NCBI RefSeq assembly: GCF_001929375.1
Contig: NZ_MSGO01000031.1
Location: forward strand, 1-37,377
Direction of reading: 5' to 3'
Source of the DNA: Actinomyces oris
GTDB taxonomy: Bacteria > Actinomycetota > Actinomycetes > Actinomycetales > Actinomycetaceae
DNA length: 37,377 bases
Shown: positions 34,705 through 37,377 of the stretch, in pieces
How positions within the stretch are numbered: the first letter of the stretch is position 1
How the letters are laid out: every line of letters begins with the position of its first letter
Made by a program: the position numbers and the translations under genes
Notes under the pieces: model-generated
What the model was told of the DNA's origin: nothing
Seen by the model: only the letters and a program-made list of their open reading frames with translations
Databases searched by the model: none

Positions 34705-34972
34705 CGTGTGTTGACAAGGTTTGGGTGCGTATGCGTGGGGCTGATGTTTAGAAATTGTTTGACGTTGTAGGTGTATGAGCAAGGAAAGAAGATCCCTATT
34801 TCCTGTTGTGCAGATAGAATTTACGTGTGCAGTTCAATGTCGTTCCTTGATGCTGTCACCGGCTGCTGTCGGCAGGTCCTCGTGCTGTTCTGAGCGGCCG
34901 CACCTCACACTGCGGGTTGGCCCGGCGGGCTGGGGCGGCGGGCCGCCGTCGTGGGAGACTTGGGCCAGACCC
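34705..34972 (+). other. Spacer ahead of lepA spanning the island edge
   Basis: AT-rich up to about 34850, then GC-rich. Upstream readings of the lepA frame exist but show no conserved protein. A -10-like TAGAAT lies near 34815. Nothing else recognised. Confidence 0.3.
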
Positions 34973-36892
34973 ATGCCGGATATGAGGAAGAGCCAGGAAC
35001 CGATCTCCGTGTCACCGATCCCCACACCAGAGCAGATGGCCAGCGTCCAGCCCGCCGCCACCGAGCAGGCCCGGCTGCGTAACTTCTGCATCATCGCGCA
35101 CATCGACCACGGCAAGTCCACCCTGGCCGACCGCATGCTCCAGGCCACCGGCGTCGTCCAGCCCCGCGACATGCGCGCCCAGTACCTGGACCGCATGGAC
35201 ATCGAGCGCGAGCGCGGCATCACCATCAAGTCCCAGGCCGTGCGCATGCCCTGGGCCATCGAGGGCGACGACGGCGTGACGCGCGCCTACGCGCTCAACA
35301 TGATCGACACCCCCGGGCACGTCGACTTCTCCTACGAGGTCAACCGCTCCCTGGCGGCCTGCGAGGGCGCGGTCCTCCTGGTCGACGCCGCCCAGGGCAT
35401 CCAGGCCCAGACCCTGGCCAACCTCTACATGGCCATCGAGGGCGACCTGACCATCATCCCGGTCCTCAACAAGATCGACCTGCCCGCCGCCGAGCCGGAG
35501 AAGCACGCCGAGGAGATCGCCTCCCTCATCGGCTGCGACGTCGACGACATCCTCAAGGTCTCCGGCAAGACCGGGCAGGGCGTGCCCGAACTGCTCGACC
35601 GGATCGTCGAGACCGTCCCGCCCCCGCACGGCGACCCCGAGGCCCCGGCCCGTGCCATGATCTTCGACTCCGTCTACGACACCTACCGCGGCGTGGTCAC
35701 CTACGTGCGCGTCGTCGACGGCGCCCTCAAGCCCCGCGAGCGCATCGAGATGCTCTCCACCAAGGCCGTCCACGACCTGCTGGAGATCGGCGTCATCAGC
35801 CCCGAGCCCACGCCGTCGGCCGGACTGGGGGCCGGCGAGGTCGGCTACCTCATCACCGGGGTCAAGGACGTGCGCCAGTCCAAGGTCGGTGACACGGTCA
35901 CCTCCGCGGCGGCGCCGGCCGACGAGCCGCTGTCGGGCTACCAGGACCCCAAGCCCATGGTCTTCTCCGGCCTGTTCCCGGTGGACGGCTCGGACTTCCC
36001 GGCCCTGCGCGACGCCCTGGACAAGCTCAAGCTCAACGACGCCGCCCTGACCTACGAGCCGGAGACCTCCGTGGCCCTGGGCTTCGGCTTCCGCTGCGGC
36101 TACCTGGGCCTGCTGCACCTGGAGATCATCCGCGAGCGCCTGGAGCGCGAGTTCAACCTGGACATCATCTCCACCGCCCCCTCCGTGGTCTACGAGGTGA
36201 CGATGGAGGACCGCACCACGCACACGGTGACCAACCCCAGCGAGTTCCCCGAGGGCAAGGTCGCTGCCGTCTCCGAGCCGGTGGTACGGGCCACGATCCT
36301 GACCCCCAGCGAGTTCGTGGGCACGGTCATGGAGCTGTGCCAGTCGCGTCGCGGCACCATGCAGGGCATGGACTACCTCTCCGAGTCCCGCGTGGAGATG
36401 CACTACGTGCTGCCGCTGGCGGAGATCGTCTTCGACTTCTTCGACGCCCTGAAGTCGCGCACCCGCGGCTACGCCTCCCTGGACTACGAGGCGGACGGCT
36501 CCCAGGACGCCAACCTGGTCAAGGTCGACATCCTGCTCAACGGGGACAAGGTGGACGCCTTCAGCGCCATCGTCCACCGCGACTCGGCCTACTCCTACGG
36601 CGTCATGATGACCAAGCGTCTCAAGGACCTCATCCCGCGCCAGCAGTTCGAGGTTCCCGTGCAGGCGGCCATCGGCACTCGCGTCATCGCCCGCGAGACC
36701 ATCCGGGCCCTGCGCAAGGACATGCTCGCCAAGTGCTACGGCGGTGACATCACCCGTAAGCGCAAGCTGCTGGAGAAGCAGAAGGAGGGCAAGAAGCGCA
36801 TGAAGGCCATCGGTCGGGTCGAGGTGCCCCAGGAGGCCTTCATCGCGGCCCTCGGTGCGGACACGCCCACCGGCGCCAAGCCGGGCAAGTAG
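34973..36892 (+). CDS. lepA: Elongation factor 4 (LepA)
   Basis: About 620-640 residues depending on start. LepA is a ribosome-associated GTPase acting in initiation or back-translocation. G1 is [11 protein letters not shown], switch [14 protein letters not shown]3 [16 protein letters not shown]4 [13 protein letters not shown], and G5 is around [10 protein letters not shown]. The LepA-specific C-terminal domain follows the EF-G-like domains ([60 protein letters not shown]). Candidate starts are ATG 34973, ATG 34982, GTG 35009 (AGGAA nine bases ahead) and ATG 35036; family alignment would fit any. It follows the foreign island instead of rpsT. Confidence 0.96.
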   Translation: MPDMRKSQEPISVSPIPTPEQMASVQPAATEQARLRNFCIIAHIDHGKSTLADRMLQATGVVQPRDMRAQYLDRMDIERERGITIKSQAVRMPWAIEGDDGVTRAYALNMIDTPGHVDFSYEVNRSLAACEGAVLLVDAAQGIQAQTLANLYMAIEGDLTIIPVLNKIDLPAAEPEKHAEEIASLIGCDVDDILKVSGKTGQGVPELLDRIVETVPPPHGDPEAPARAMIFDSVYDTYRGVVTYVRVVDGALKPRERIEMLSTKAVHDLLEIGVISPEPTPSAGLGAGEVGYLITGVKDVRQSKVGDTVTSAAAPADEPLSGYQDPKPMVFSGLFPVDGSDFPALRDALDKLKLNDAALTYEPETSVALGFGFRCGYLGLLHLEIIRERLEREFNLDIISTAPSVVYEVTMEDRTTHTVTNPSEFPEGKVAAVSEPVVRATILTPSEFVGTVMELCQSRRGTMQGMDYLSESRVEMHYVLPLAEIVFDFFDALKSRTRGYASLDYEADGSQDANLVKVDILLNGDKVDAFSAIVHRDSAYSYGVMMTKRLKDLIPRQQFEVPVQAAIGTRVIARETIRALRKDMLAKCYGGDITRKRKLLEKQKEGKKRMKAIGRVEVPQEAFIAALGADTPTGAKPGK

Positions 36893-36967
36893 CGCGGCCG
36901 GCGGGTACGAACAGGATCGAGCAGGACGAGGACGGCGCCGGCGGACGACGGAAGGACGGCTGCGGAC

Positions 36968-37377
36968 ATGACCGACACGAGCAGACGGGCAGTGGTTGAC
37001 GCTGCCCTGACCGACGACGGCTCCGGCCTGGTCCTGACCCGGGAGCTGGCCCGGGTGCTGGGCGAGCCCCACGCCGGCGCGGACGGGCGCCACAGCGATG
37101 AGCCCTCACCGTTCCACGACGGCGACCTGGTGGGAGCCGTCGGTGCGGTGTGCACCGTCAAGGGGCTGCGGCCCGACGCCGGTCCGGCAGGCGTCTCAGC
37201 GATCCACAAGGGCGCCGTCGACGGCCCGGTCGAGGTCAGTCGCACCGGGATCGTCACCGACAAGCACGGGGACCGCGTCCATCACGGCGGCAGCGACAAG
37301 GCCCTCTATGTCATGAGCGCCGCCGAGCAGCGCCACTGGTCCGAGGTTCTGGGCGGTATCGAGCCGGGGCGGCTGGG
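36968..37377 (+). CDS. MOSC-domain protein (YiiM-like), 3' end outside window
   Basis: 136 codons are visible from ATG 36968 before the window ends. After a variable N-terminus the MOSC pattern appears: GVSAIHKGAVDGPVEVSRTG, then IVTDKHGDRVHHGGSDKALY and a following EQRHWSEVL. In MOSC proteins a conserved Cys further on binds a sulfurated molybdenum centre; it would lie outside the window if present. About 75 bp after lepA on the same strand, a common arrangement in actinobacteria. Function (metal-sulfur transfer or detoxification) is inferred from family. Confidence 0.85.
   Translation, partial: MTDTSRRAVVDAALTDDGSGLVLTRELARVLGEPHAGADGRHSDEPSPFHDGDLVGAVGAVCTVKGLRPDAGPAGVSAIHKGAVDGPVEVSRTGIVTDKHGDRVHHGGSDKALYVMSAAEQRHWSEVLGGIEPGRL

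Larger units (their letters stand above)
32802..34860. other. AT-richer island between the DedA gene and lepA
   Basis: About 2 kb whose base use (many T/A third positions, homopolymer runs) stands out from the GC-rich surroundings. It contains an XRE remnant, a very short ORF, the pentapeptide-repeat-like gene and AT-rich spacers. No integrase, transposase or tRNA was seen at its edges, and the edges are approximate. Transfer from a lower-GC source is inferred. Confidence 0.7.

Noticed and set aside
34775-34972. Upstream extension of lepA
   Set aside because: Poor composition and no LepA-like residues; it spans the edge of the AT-rich island.
35012-37093. Long minus-strand frame opposite lepA and the MOSC gene
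   Set aside because: Mirror of lepA codon bias; no conserved domain and it covers two real genes.

Overview
The window looks like chromosomal DNA from a high-GC actinobacterium, most likely Actinomyces or a close relative. This is inferred from the GC-rich codon use, frequent GTG/TTG starts, a DUF222 protein, the order leuS / degV / comEA-comEC-holA / rpsT / lepA, and a lactococcin-972-type bacteriocin cluster. No rRNA, tRNA, CRISPR array, transposase or integrase was recognised.

Layout. Positions 1-1004 hold the 5' part of a DUF222 gene (minus strand). leuS (1287-4268) follows. Its last codons and its terminator are repeated about 770 bp downstream, and the two copies flank a two-gene toxin/HTH cassette (4453-4968). 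A second, inverted cassette of the same kind follows (5167-5660), with an intact HTH gene and a decayed toxin gene. Next come a HerA-like ATPase (minus), a family-4 glycosyltransferase, a DegV protein, comEA, comEC and holA (plus), then a DUF1846 protein and rpsT (minus).

Between rpsT and lepA, which are usually neighbours in actinobacteria, lie about 19 kb of other genes, mostly on the minus strand. They include a lactococcin-972-like bacteriocin with its membrane protein and ABC ATPase (15929-19100), a PemK/MazF-like protein, and two tandem paralogous secreted proteins (20051-23224). A trp operon (trpL-E-G-D-CB-A, 23436-30389) follows, with a Trp-Trp-Trp leader peptide and a TrpC-TrpB fusion. 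Then come a membrane-anchored subtilase and a small DedA protein. The last part (about 32.8-34.85 kb) is an AT-richer island with an XRE-regulator remnant, a very short membrane ORF and a membrane-anchored pentapeptide-repeat-like protein. lepA and the start of a MOSC-domain gene close the window.

How the genes work together. comEA and comEC form a DNA-uptake pair; holA loads the replication clamp; leuS, rpsT and lepA serve translation. The trp genes supply chorismate-to-tryptophan enzymes except TrpF, which in many actinobacteria is covered by the dual-function isomerase PriA. The bacteriocin genes form one export/immunity unit. Several genes have a TAnnnT hexamer 6-7 bases before the start codon, which suggests leaderless mRNAs and guided some start choices.
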